64,000 bases of DNA, from positions 124,001 to 188,000 of the forward strand of contig JAKJXP020000020.1 in assembly GCA_022225965.2 (NCBI GenBank), given 5' to 3'. The translations under genes and the position numbers were made by a program. Every line of letters begins with the position of its first letter. The first letter of the stretch is position 1. Positions 1 through 11,030 of this stretch are shown piece by piece. The notes beneath the pieces are model-generated. The model was not told the DNA's origin. It saw nothing but the letters and a program-made list of their open reading frames with translations, and searched no databases. Source of the DNA: Diatrype stigma (Eukaryota; Ascomycota; Sordariomycetes; Xylariales; Diatrypaceae).

Positions 1-1323
1 CCACACACGCATCCACACCAGCAGCAGCAAGTTCAGCAGCAGCAAGTTCAACAGCAGCAGCCGCAGCACCCACATTCTCACCCGCATCCCCATTCCCACC
101 CCCATAATCACACGCACACGCACGCGCATGCGCACGCTCAGATCTCCTTGGACGATGCTCTGCAGCACCACCAGCAGCAGCACGATGGAACCCCGGCCCC
201 GATGACTATGGGCGAACCCTCCCAATCTTTGCTCCAGCCGGACCACCAGCAGATAGCTACGCCGACGCACACAAGCCACCATCATCAGCCCCTCGGCAGT
301 AGTGACCCGGACCACGACAACGGCAACGGCAACATCGGCAACGACAGCAGCAACAGCCTCCTCCGGACCCCGGAACAGGCGCAGATGCAAACGCCGGGCA
401 CAGCGCCCGGGACAGCAGCAGCAACAGGGACAGGGTCAGGAAAGCCCCGGGGCCGACCGAAGGGGTCCAAGACGCGCCCGCGCCCGCGCTCCCCCTCCCC
501 CGGCACGCTCGCGCGCAACCCGCCGCCGCCGCCCGCCCCGCTCTACCGGGGCCCGTACGCGACGATCGACGACGCCATCTTCGCGCTGCAGCTGCACTGC
601 TTCACGAGCGGGTACGGAGTGTCGCAGATGCGCGGGGTGCGGGAGAAGCTGTCGAACGGGAAGTACGACCCGGAGGGCCCCGTGATCCGCAAGGACTTCG
701 CGTGCGACCGGGGCGGGCGGGAGTTCCAGTCCAAGGGCACGGGGCAGCGCAAGCGCGAGTCGGCCAAGACCGGGTGCGGGTGGCGCGTGGCGGTGCGGCG
801 GCTCAAGCGCGAGGGCGACCTGTGGTTCATGGAGGTGCTGCAGGCGCGCCACAACCACGACGCCACGCCCCAGCACCGCATGGACGCCATCCCGTCGTAC
901 CGCCGCTGGCAGCGCGAGAACAACCGCGGCATCCGCACCGCCGTCAACCGCCTCGCCCGCGCCGCCCAGATGCCCGCCCGCACCGTCGCCGCCTACCTGC
1001 GCGGCGAGCACGCCGATCCCGAGCTCGACCGCGTCGACCGCCAGATCCTCCGCGCCCTGTCCATGGGCGACCAGGAGGACCTGCCCGATCCCGCGGACCA
1101 GTCCGCCACCGTCTTCGGCATCGTCGCCCGCAGGCCCTGCATCATCCTGCGCGATGGCGGGAATGCCGGGAAGGAAGAGCAGCAGCAGCAGCAGCAGTTG
1201 CAGATGCAACAGCAGCAACAGCACATGCAGATGCAAATGCAGATGCAGATGCATCAGGGACGGCAGATTCTGCCGCTGCCTCCCGCTCCTACTACTGCTG
1301 CTGCTGCTGCGGATGAGACATGA
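1..1323 (+). CDS. FAR1-like zinc-binding protein with AT-hook, 5' end outside window
   Basis: The frame is open from base 1, so the gene starts left of the window; no ATG is needed here and the TTG at 148 is just an internal Leu. At least 440 codons are present. Order: His/Pro and Gln repeats (bases 1-300), an AT-hook-like GRPKGSK core near 450-470, a Pro-rich linker, then a domain from about 550 to 1040 beginning YATIDDAIFALQLH. This domain carries a Cys (FACDRGG), a second Cys (KTGCGW) and a His pair (ARHNHD). The C...C...HxH arrangement is that of FAR1/WRKY-GCM1 domains found in transcription factors and in Mutator-like transposases. A Gln/Met-rich tail and an Ala run end the protein. The likely role is nuclear DNA binding (inferred). 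I see no transposase catalytic core in the visible part. The GC-rich sequence creates long spurious frames on both strands. Confidence 0.8.
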   Translation, partial: PHTHPHQQQQVQQQQVQQQQPQHPHSHPHPHSHPHNHTHTHAHAHAQISLDDALQHHQQQHDGTPAPMTMGEPSQSLLQPDHQQIATPTHTSHHHQPLGSSDPDHDNGNGNIGNDSSNSLLRTPEQAQMQTPGTAPGTAAATGTGSGKPRGRPKGSKTRPRPRSPSPGTLARNPPPPPAPLYRGPYATIDDAIFALQLHCFTSGYGVSQMRGVREKLSNGKYDPEGPVIRKDFACDRGGREFQSKGTGQRKRESAKTGCGWRVAVRRLKREGDLWFMEVLQARHNHDATPQHRMDAIPSYRRWQRENNRGIRTAVNRLARAAQMPARTVAAYLRGEHADPELDRVDRQILRALSMGDQEDLPDPADQSATVFGIVARRPCIILRDGGNAGKEEQQQQQQLQMQQQQQHMQMQMQMQMHQGRQILPLPPAPTTAAAAADET

Positions 1324-2226
1324 GCATGGCTGGGCTTGGGCTTCTTTGCGTGGGTGTGATGTGCTTTTTCTAGATACATGGATAGATGGGTGGTGGGCGG
1401 GTGGACGGACGGGCAGATGGACGGACGGGCAGATGGACGGACGGGCTTGCCGACCTAGTTATTTCTGTTGCCTTTTCGGCGTCCGGCTTACGAGGGCGTG
1501 GATTATTCTTCTTAAAATATCAGCGCAGCGACCGACCTACTACTTGCTTCTTACTCGCTCTTAACTACTGCCAACCTATTACCTCACCAACCTTCCTACT
1601 TACCTAGTTGCTAGTTACATAGTCGGATAGTGGAGTTCTAAAAGGCAATGATACCCCCCCTTTTGAGATGATGTAGTATGACTGACTGGCTTCTCTTTTA
1701 TTTTTGTGTTGTGATCCTATTTCCTACAATGATTACCTAGGCACATACTCTAGTCCTCCGGTGCTTCAACAGCTCATGCTTTTTCTTTCTTGCAATCAAC
1801 CTTTCAACTAATCTTAATCAGACGCCCACCCATCTTCGGAGATGAACTACTCGTGACACTTCAACCCCCGCCCCCTCAGTTATATCTCATTTGCCTTGCA
1901 TACGTTGCCTGTGGTTCCCCATGGCACCCTGCGTAGTCACCACAACGATAGCGCGTATATCAGTAACACTGTCCAATAATGTTTGTTCGACGCCCATCCG
2001 TTGACACTTTGAGATAGGGGGAGGTAAAACAAACAATACTTGTTCACGTGTTTGCTGGCACGGATGTAGGTATGTATTCATATATTCAAGAACGAAGACG
2101 AGAGATTCAAGATTAGGTCAGGAGGCATGAGATACGAATGATTGGGGGAAATGAAGAAAGTGAAGAAAGAAAAGGAGATTATAAGAGAGAAAGGGGAAAA
2201 AATGGAAAAAGGGGAAAGGGGAGGGT
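1324..2226. other. Intergenic, convergent 3' flanks
   Basis: Lies between the ends of two converging genes. It holds a 16-bp tandem repeat (1403-1446) and purine-rich sequence at 2130-2225. I see no gene. Confidence 0.6.
1403..1446. repeat. 16-bp tandem repeat, 2.75 copies
   Basis: The unit ggacggacgggcagat occurs at 1403-1418, 1419-1434 and partially at 1435-1446, just after the stop codon of the FAR1-like gene. Confidence 0.9.
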
Positions 2227-3609
<1,383 letters not shown>

Positions 3610-3929
3610 GGTGATGCTGTACAGTCGTCTTACGAGTTTCGGCAATGTAGATGTGGTTCAATAGAAGCAAAGGAGGGGCCAACTATTATCATGCCAGGAA
3701 ATATCGAGATATTGGCTATACCATTAATACGTGGAAGGAATACAGCGTCATCGCGTATGGTTGATCTAGATGTGAATGGTCTGCGCCACATGATGCTCGA
3801 TAGACCACAGGAAAGCTGCAGCTCGTCGGATATCCGACTTTAGTAAATCGAACTATACCCAGTCTGCTCACTGGCTACGCTATGCTGTATATATATCTTA
3901 TACGTACTCTACTGCAAGGATCGCGCGGG
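3610..3929. other. SDR promoter side, intergenic
   Basis: Upstream of the SDR start at 3609, between it and the neighbouring relic. AT-moderate DNA with a TATA-like tatatatat at about 3888-3896. I see no gene. Confidence 0.5.
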
Positions 3930-4545
3930 GAAGACAGGGGATCAGACGACTCGCGAAGGGAGCAGCGGGGCGACGCAGTTGGCGCCGACATGGACTTCCA
4001 GCCCCTACTTTGTCAGACTGTCGGGCGGCCAATTCGTTCCCTTTTTTGATCCATAGGGCGTCGAGTTGCTGTTCTTGGGCGGCAAATGAAGCTGCCGCAG
4101 GCTTGACGCTCGCCAGGCCCGAAAGATCTAGATAGGGAGATTTGAGCGTGGTAGGCGTATTCGGCTTCGGGGCTGGTGGGGTGTCATTCGGCGCGGGCGG
4201 GTGGGGCGGTATTCGGCACGGATGCGGGGGTGGACACCACCTCGTCGATCACATCTTGGATCTTCCCGGGCGAACGACCGGCGAGGTAAAGAGTGGCGCC
4301 GGTGGGTTATAGGAGCTTCGATAGGGTGAGACCAAGGCCTAAGTAGGTAGACGCCGTCAAACAGCGTCTATCTTAGTATCGGAGGTAACATTAGCGTCAG
4401 GGGTGGCTCCAGTAATAATGAAGACCCTGCCGACTAAACTGCCGGGGCTAGGTTCTTTTCTGGTGAACGTCGGCGCCGAGGGAAGAACTGTTGCCAGAGG
4501 ACCGAAAACGACAAGGTCTTCGAGATCGGACACCTGCGCGGGCTA
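3930..4545 (-). pseudogene. Decayed short-chain dehydrogenase (retinol dehydrogenase-like)
   Basis: The minus strand shows SDR pieces in broken frames. From about 4545 downwards: an N-terminal segment with PTFTRKEPSPG and GRVFIITGA (first strand and start of the cofactor loop), then GLGLTLSKLL followed directly by a TAA, then GATLYLAGRSPGKIQDVIDEV, then LDLSGLASVKPAAASFA...LDALW where NNAG should follow, and a last piece VGANCVAPLL. The order and spacing match the first half of a fungal light-dependent-protochlorophyllide/retinol-type SDR. In-frame stops and frame changes make it non-functional. The catalytic Tyr/Lys region was not found. It is about 0.3 kb from the intact SDR but is a different subfamily. 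Confidence 0.7.
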
Positions 4546-5174
4546 ACCCATGGATAGCGAAGTTGTATAACGTAGCTAACAAGCCACGAAAATCTTAGTA
4601 TCAGTGTCCAGCTTACACTGTTTATATATAGATAGAATCTTCCGATTCAGCTTAAAATACCGCCCGTGGCAAAAGCCCCATCCCCCTTGTTCCCGATACG
4701 AGCCCCCTTCGTGCAACAAACTACCATGCAACTTCCAACGCATACCAAATGGCAGCAGATAACATAGGTAATAGTATCGCAGAAGAGGTGACAAGAATAA
4801 ATATGATATACAACTGACTACTGATATCATTGCATGTTCCTAGAAGGGGACCCGCGTTATATTGACCAGACGAAACGTAGAGCTGGTATGCCAATATTAC
4901 CCTAGGCAATCGCTGAATGATGTTTCACTCGAGTTTCCATTTGAGGGGTAGAGGTACGACATAATATAATCCGGCCTGGTGATACAAATAATCTATAATT
5001 ATAAGCCAATCGATTTCAGATATTGGAAGCAGGCTATCTTGGCAACCCCTCGTATAGAAACAGACACGACTTGGCTTTTTGCAGTGAATGCCTGGACATT
5101 GATTCTTCCCATTCTACTATACACAATTATACTCCAGTCTAGGTTTATATATCCAAATAACAACCTCTTAAACC
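4546..5174. other. AT-rich intergenic stretch
   Basis: AT-rich DNA. A minus-strand frame at 4721-4909 encodes hydrophobic residues (for example FILVTSSAILLPML) without any family I recognise. The plus-strand frame at 4979-5206 also contains a hydrophobic stretch near 5080-5140 and could hold a missed signal-peptide exon of the next gene, but it has no in-frame ATG. Confidence 0.4.
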
Positions 5175-6196
5175 ATGGTCCTAAGAGCATTTTGGTACGA
5201 AGCTAAGGGGTCTCCCAAATGCCGGAAGCATCGACGGCAAATACCGTTTCCTGCCAAATGTTATGACCAATGCGGTAAGTTATACCCCCCTGTATTATTG
5301 CTTGAGACCCGCCCATGATAAGTGTAATTCTAGAGGAGTTTCGCATGGTTGCGCAAACAATAAATTCTACGGAACATTGTGGAGAAGGTTCGGTTTTCAG
5401 AGACTACTACGATGGTTGCTCTTTGTGTTGCAACTTAACCGAAGATGATGATGCCGCAAACGAATGCAGTGTTTTACAATCATTTTTGCAACCATTTATT
5501 AACATGTGCGACCTGAAGTCGGAAACCGTGATTGTAAGGACTTTCAAGACTACGCAGACAGTCTCCGATCGAGACGGACATCTCTCTACACTTACAAATA
5601 CACTCACAACAAGCATAACATCTCGCATAATCTCCACGAGTGCTTCTGTCAACACTGGAATACAGTCTACAAGCGTTTCTTCTGCGTCACTTTCGACTAT
5701 TGCACCGTCACAATGTGAGAGCGATTGATCATTTTCTAAGTATGACCACCGCCTAACGATTAGTTTTGACCTAGCATCTACACCGGCCGACAACCCGCCG
5801 ATCAGTACCACATCTCTTGTAGGATCAACCTTGGGATCGGTAGCCGGCGCATGCGTTATCATCATTACTGCTGTTATATGGTATCGACGGAGGAAACGAC
5901 AGATGGTCCCGAGAGCAGAGAGTAGTCTCGAGAAGCCGCAACTTCATTCCGATTGCATCCCCCGGCCCAACCCCTACGAACTCGACAATACGGAGACCTC
6001 TGAACTCCCAACGGCAGACCCGGAATTGCTGGGCACAGAGCTATTCCACGAGCTTCCTGATAAGAGGTACAGCCACGATGAGGGAGGAGAACCGAGCACT
6101 GTAGGTGCGAGTCAATCAAGTGGTGAGAGAGGTGATCGACATGAAACTCCAGAGCAGTTTGGTACATCGAAGGAACATAGAGACGAGGACTCTTGA
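5175..6196 (+). CDS. Single-pass membrane protein with Cys-rich, Ser/Thr-rich ectodomain
   Basis: Exons 5175-5274, 5334-5714 and 5775-6196 (introns of 59 and 60 bp with GT...AG ends) join in frame to about 300 residues. The N-terminal part has regularly spaced cysteines (CYDQC ... EHCGEG ... GCSLCC ... CSVLQ ... NMCDL). It is followed by a Ser/Thr-rich stalk, the helix GSVAGACVIIITAVIWY, a basic stop-transfer RRRKRQ, and an acidic cytosolic tail. This layout is common in fungal cell-surface sensors of the Mid2/WSC style, but there is no WSC motif and I cannot name the family. The proposed ATG lacks a signal peptide, so the true first exon may lie upstream, or the gene may have lost it. Intron 2 has a good branch site (cctaac) and uses the second AG, because the first would bring a stop. 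Confidence 0.65.
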
Positions 6197-6558
6197 AGGG
6201 CTTGCTATAGAGTGTAAGCGCATGGCCACTGCGGTACAGCTATTTCCAGAAGCTCGAACTCAAGATCTCCTTTTTGAAAGTGGCTATGTGGCGGTCTTTT
6301 TCAGTCAACCGACTAATTGCCTGTACACTAGGGACTGACTGGGAAACCCGTGGTTAAATACTTAGCGATCGTCGAAAGCACTCAATCAGGGGACGAAATC
6401 TATGAGATATTTTGGGATGCCCAAGGGCCCCCTGCTGTTATTGCCGTGTTAACTTTATTGGACAGGAGTGCATTCAAATATAGCCTGCATCAAGGGGGTA
6501 ATTGCACTCTAATACATGCTGACATGCTGCAGTTGGTATGCGTGCAACTGTGTGTTGG

Positions 6559-6810
6559 CTACAACCTACACCCCTCCCGTGCAACAAGATCATAGATTGT
6601 ATTATGGAGTTTGATCCTTGCTTCCTCATATTGTCTATGTCCAAAAACATCTTTGATCTCAAAGACGTCCAGGTGGCTTTCAAGCTTATAAGTACCGGGG
6701 ATGCCATTGCGAAGAGCGTGATAGTAAGGGGCAATTCTGGAAAGGCCACATTCCGATAAGCCATGGCATGCTTCCTTGGATGTTTCAACACTGGATGTGA
6801 TAGGATCCAA
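6559..6810 (-). other. Unidentified 83-codon frame, possible gene fragment
   Basis: The frame reads like a real globular protein (for example VFEIKDVFGHRQYEEARIKL) with no low-complexity bias. It has no recognisable partner exons on either side. It could be the last exon or a relic of a decayed gene. I cannot assign a family. Confidence 0.3.
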
Positions 6811-7100
6811 GACCCTGGTGTCATTATGTAGGGCGACCCTCAGAAACGGCGTTGCTAATGGAAGATGATGGGTAGTGATATATATACATATATCTCGTTA
6901 GAGTAGATATTTACTCATTCGCCCACGTACTACCAAGGTACCCAGTAATTATACCCTTCTATAGTATGATCCTAAGGTGAGGTGGGATTTCAAAGGATGG
7001 TCAGCACTAGAATAGAGTTAAAATCCAACAGGCTGGAGGACAAGGGTAAACATCTGTCATAGGATTCGTAGGATGGCACTACTGTAGCGGCGATCCACCA

Positions 7101-7123
7101 GGGCCCCTATATATTGGGGGCCC
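7101..7123. promoter_or_regulatory. GC-armed inverted repeat around a TATA-like loop
   Basis: The arms gggcccc (7101-7107) and ggggccc (7117-7123) are perfect reverse complements, enclosing tatatattg. It lies 207 bp before the hydrolase ATG at 7330, so it may include the TATA element. The function is inferred. Confidence 0.4.
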
Positions 7124-7329
7124 TCCCCCTCTTAGGCTTCAGGGAAATATTGCATCCACTAAGTGTATACATCTTCTTCCTTTCACTCTGTGTTGACAAA
7201 CATCGGAAAACACCAGTTAGCATCACGCAGGCTGGCTGTACTCCAATTTTACAACCGAATCTGATTGATAATCCACATTCACTCGTCAAAATATTTTTAT
7301 AATTACACTCATGTAACAAATACCTCGAA

Positions 7330-8134
7330 ATGGCTACCATCGTTCTGGTTCCAGGTTCCTTTGCCCCGCCAGACCTCTATGCTGCACTTAGTGAGCGATT
7401 GGCCATATATGGCATACCGTCAGTGGTTGTTGATCTTCCATCCGTTGGCCATCGACAAGAAAAGCCGGCGACGATGACGGATGACGCTACCGAAATCACA
7501 AGAATAACATCAGGGCTACTGGACGAAGGAAAGGATGTCATTCTGATGGTCCATTCTTATGGGGGCATTCCGGGAACGCAAAGTATCGAGAAGCTATCCT
7601 CTACTGCTCGGCGCTCTATCGGTAAAGATGGCGGTGTAAAGAAAATCGTTTACCTGAGCTCCGTCATCCTTCCTGTCGGTGTTTCCAACTGGGACCTAGT
7701 CGGGGCCAACCTGCCACCATATTTAACTGTAGATGTAAGCGTTTCTCCCACTCCCAACGCATCGTCCATCGCACTGAATGATATACAAGGGCGATTACTT
7801 GACGCTTGATCCTGTACTCAATGCACCAAACTCCTTCTCCGATCTCCCTGAAGATGAGGCTTTGTACTGGGCGAAGCGCCTGTCCTGCCATTCCGCAGCA
7901 AGTTACAAGGAGAAGTTCACATACCCCGGATATAATGATGTGGAAATGCACTACATTGTCTGCGAGGATGATAAGGTCATTCCTGCAGAATACCAGTACC
8001 AGATGATTGAAACAGCCAAAAAGTCAAGTGGCAAAGATGTGGTTTTGCACAAGATCAAGAGTGGACACATTCCTGTCATCAGTCAACCAGATACTGTTGC
8101 AAAGATTCTCAAGGGGGTCGTCGAGAGTATGTGA
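7330..8134 (+). CDS. Alpha/beta hydrolase (esterase-like, AB_hydrolase_6 type)
   Basis: Two exons, 7330-7734 and 7790-8134, separated by a 55-bp intron (gtaagc...acaag), give 249 residues. The N-terminus MATIVLVPGSFAPP has the first strand and the oxyanion HGxx-like loop as PGSF. The nucleophile elbow is VHSYGG (Ser76). The acid is in CEDDKVIP (Asp195 or Asp196) and the His in SGHIPVISQP (His228), so the triad is complete. Length and motifs match small cytosolic fungal hydrolases related to salicylate/methyl esterases; the natural substrate is unknown. The start is the first ATG of the frame, preceded by an A at -3. The gene converges on the PNGase homologue with a 241-bp spacer. Confidence 0.88.
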
Positions 8135-8375
8135 TAGCCATATTGTATTGAATCAGCCACATCTAGAGGAGAACGCAAATAAAGAGACGCAGTTCTATAG
8201 TATGCAAACGTGGCTAAACTGGTGGTAGGGCCTGAAAGTTCAATGAGAACATCAAACTGAAGGAATATACGTATAGTGCTCGCGTACACAATATATATAT
8301 GTACTACGTGAAACCGCTTATCAAGGCTGCGCTAATTCTCAAAGTGGTATTACACTCTGTTGTCTGCCTCGAGCC

Positions 8376-9650
8376 TTACTTCCCCATCTCGCCCCTCGCC
8401 TCTTTCCAATCCGTGCTCCCGCTCTCCCGCGGACGCTCTTCCTCAGGGGCCGTCGGCGTCGGCTCGACAAGGTACGCGGCCAGTTCCCGCTCCTCCGCCT
8501 CGTCTTCCTCCTCCAATCTTGTCTTATCTGCAGGAGAGCGGCACCGGTCGTTGATGTCCCGGATGGCGCGGCGGAGAGACTCCTCAGAGCCGCGGGTCCG
8601 GGGCAGGCGCTGCTCCTCCTTTCGCACGTACCTGCGCGTCACGTCCTAAACACATTCAATAGTCAATATATTTTATCCAGGCAGGCTCAAAAGGTCATTC
8701 GTGGTCTTGATCCAATTGATTGGACAGCTCAATATGATATAGGATGATCTTGAAAGTAGATAGGAAGTAACAGAAATAGTGAGTATTAGGGTGCTCACCT
8801 GGGCTCCATCGCTGCTGAACGCCAGACAGTAGCTCATCTTCTTGCCCCAGCCCACCGCGTAGGTCTGCGGCTGATCAAACGCCTGCTCGCAGCTGTCGCA
8901 GTGCACCCACCGGCCCAGCTTCTCGCTGTACACCTCAGTCCAAACATGATCCTCGGCGTTCCAGACCCAGCGGGCGCGCGACCCCAGCGCCAGACAGCAC
9001 AGCGTGAAGCAGTTGGCCCACTCGCCGCAGCGGCCCTTGCGCCACTCGAGCAGGGTCTCCGGGTCCTCGTAGCGCGGGAAGCGCTCGATGTTCGCGCATG
9101 CCTCTGACGCGGCGCCTTCGTTGCTGCCATGGTTGTTATTGCGATGGCCCTTACACCGGTAGATCTCAGTGCCCCGCGCGCCCCTGCGGCGCTCCTCCTC
9201 GGTCGGCGCGTGCGCGCTCTGCAGCTGCGTCTCGCCGCCGCACGCCGAGCAGGGCGGCGTGCTGATCCACGTGAAGAACTCGGTCTTGAAGTACTTTAGC
9301 AGGCCCTTGATGACGCAGTCCTGGTGGCCCAACTGCTGCTGCTGCGCTTGGGCGTCCTCGGCCGCGAACTCGTCCGCGTAGCCGTAGATCTTGCCTAGGT
9401 CCAGCGTGTCTAGCGCCTTGTCGAGCAAGCCTGGCTTCTGGTACCGCTGTGGCACGTAGGACAGGGACATGACCTCCCGGTACAGCGCATCTGGCTGCTG
9501 CCCCGCCCCGCCGTGGCTAGTAGAGGCTTGGGCCGAGAGGCGATGGCTCTGAGTGTCGTCCGGAGGCGCTTGTCCTCCTTGACCCTGGCGCTTTTCGGCC
9601 ATGAGCTGCCGGAAGCGGCGTCCCAGGTCGTTGATCAACTCCGGATCCAT
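8376..9650 (-). CDS. png1: Peptide:N-glycanase homologue (PNG1)
   Basis: Exons 9650-8799 and 8645-8376 (153-bp intron) encode 373 residues. Family role: removes N-glycans from misfolded glycoproteins exported from the ER, in the cytosol, often with Rad23 and the proteasome. The transglutaminase-fold core is clear: zinc cysteines C134 and C137 (PCSACG), with C166 and C185 as likely partners; catalytic C208 in GRCGEWAN, H235 in EDHVW and D252 in VHCDSCE, followed by the conserved KKMSYCLAF. The Cys-His-Asp triad is therefore present. The C-terminal exon is a charged, helical tail (DVTRRYVRKEEQ...). An upstream in-frame ATG at 9674 adds eight residues; I prefer MDPEL at 9650 because the sequence matches family starts. 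Length is typical for fungal PNG1. Confidence 0.93.
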
Positions 9651-11030
9651 CCTCGTGTTACCGCAATCATGCACGTGGTCACGGTGGTCTGTTGGTGGCC
9701 CTGGGCATTTGCAGGCTCAACTTTAGTGCTAATGTGCCTTGCTGGTGGTAGGTTCCTTGATTGATTCGCCAGGGACGATGGCTAGGAGTGACTAAATCGA
9801 AACAATATGAATTCGCAACACTTGACACTGGTTCTATGTTGCTGCTTTGCATGGACCGTGGATTCTGATTATGCAACGGAGAGGTTTGAAAGCAACGGTG
9901 TCCATCCTTGTCACTGACGTCGTTTAATCCCGGAATAGTACATATGCGCACGGACCAATATGTACATATCAAGATGGTCACTGTGTTAGTTCGCCCCCCT
10001 TTCAGCCCCTTTAACCTGTTTGTAGTCAGTTATGCATGTATTCCATAGTACTTCTTCTATTATTATTATTACTATTTTCTTCCCTTTCTTGTAGTGGATG
10101 GCTCAATTTTGAATGCTATGTAATTTCCTGGTAATACTGGAGGTTTTGTTGTTAAGTTAGTTGGTCCCTTATAACTGTGTTTCACGATTTTGCTTGATGT
10201 TGTTTTCTGTACATTTGGTTCACGATGCTTGACAATCTGCCATTGTATTACTCATAGTCCTCTGATATGAGCACTGTTACAACATACCTGTATATATACT
10301 AAGAAGTGGTACAAAATTTATTTCGGTCGTGTTAGCTAAAGTTTACATAAGTATGTCTTCGTATGAAGAAAAGGTTCTACATCACCTCGTATATATTGCA
10401 CAGTACGGTGAACCAACACCCACCTAGGTACACATAGTATGGCAGCATATAGGTATCTAGCATGGTTGAATACTGGCCACTGGAATATAGGTTTACAGAT
10501 CACGGTGGGCACATTCATATTTTATAGTAGCTGAATCTACGAACACAGTTACATGCAGTGAATTTTATGATACCATGCTTCTCGGTCCTATTGTTAGCTC
10601 TGAAAAGCCGGTGTAAGTGAATTCACATTGAAATAGGCACCCTATCTCCTAGATTACGGCTTATCTTAGTTGATTAATGTTATTCAACTCATATCTGGAT
10701 TGTCGCCTGAGGAACCTTCACACAATTGGTAGGTACCGTATGATATGATTAATCAATTCTGCATAGGTTAGACAATAGTAACGGGAGAGGGGAACCCGTA
10801 CCTATTGTTCAACACAGAAAGTCGGTCAAATTTTCAGTCCTGGGTTTTCTATTTAAACCTGGCCCCTACCCGCTGCACATCCTCCACCATCTTCTCAACC
10901 GCAAATACTTGCACCACTATTCCATTACCATTTCTTCTTTTCACTCTCTACAAAGTCGGAATTATTCCAACATCAGCCTTTCTCCATCCTATAAATACTT
11001 ACTTCCATCCACCAATCTAACATTCCTACA
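9651..11030. promoter_or_regulatory. Shared divergent upstream region of png1 and the RNA-ligase-like gene
   Basis: 1.38 kb between two head-to-head starts. Near the plus-strand gene a TATA-like tatttaaa (10850-10857) is followed by a C/T-rich leader (10860-11020), as expected for a fungal core promoter. There is no coding signal inside. Confidence 0.6.

Larger units (their letters stand above)
6197..7329. other. Intergenic, upstream of the hydrolase
   Basis: Holds a minus-strand frame at 6559-6810 (described separately) and a hairpin with a TATA-like loop at 7101-7123. I see nothing else clear. Confidence 0.5.

Noticed and set aside
285..1316. Long open frames on both strands overlapping the FAR1-like gene
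   Set aside because: They are by-products of GC-rich codons; their products are Arg/Ala/Pro or His/Leu-rich without any domain.
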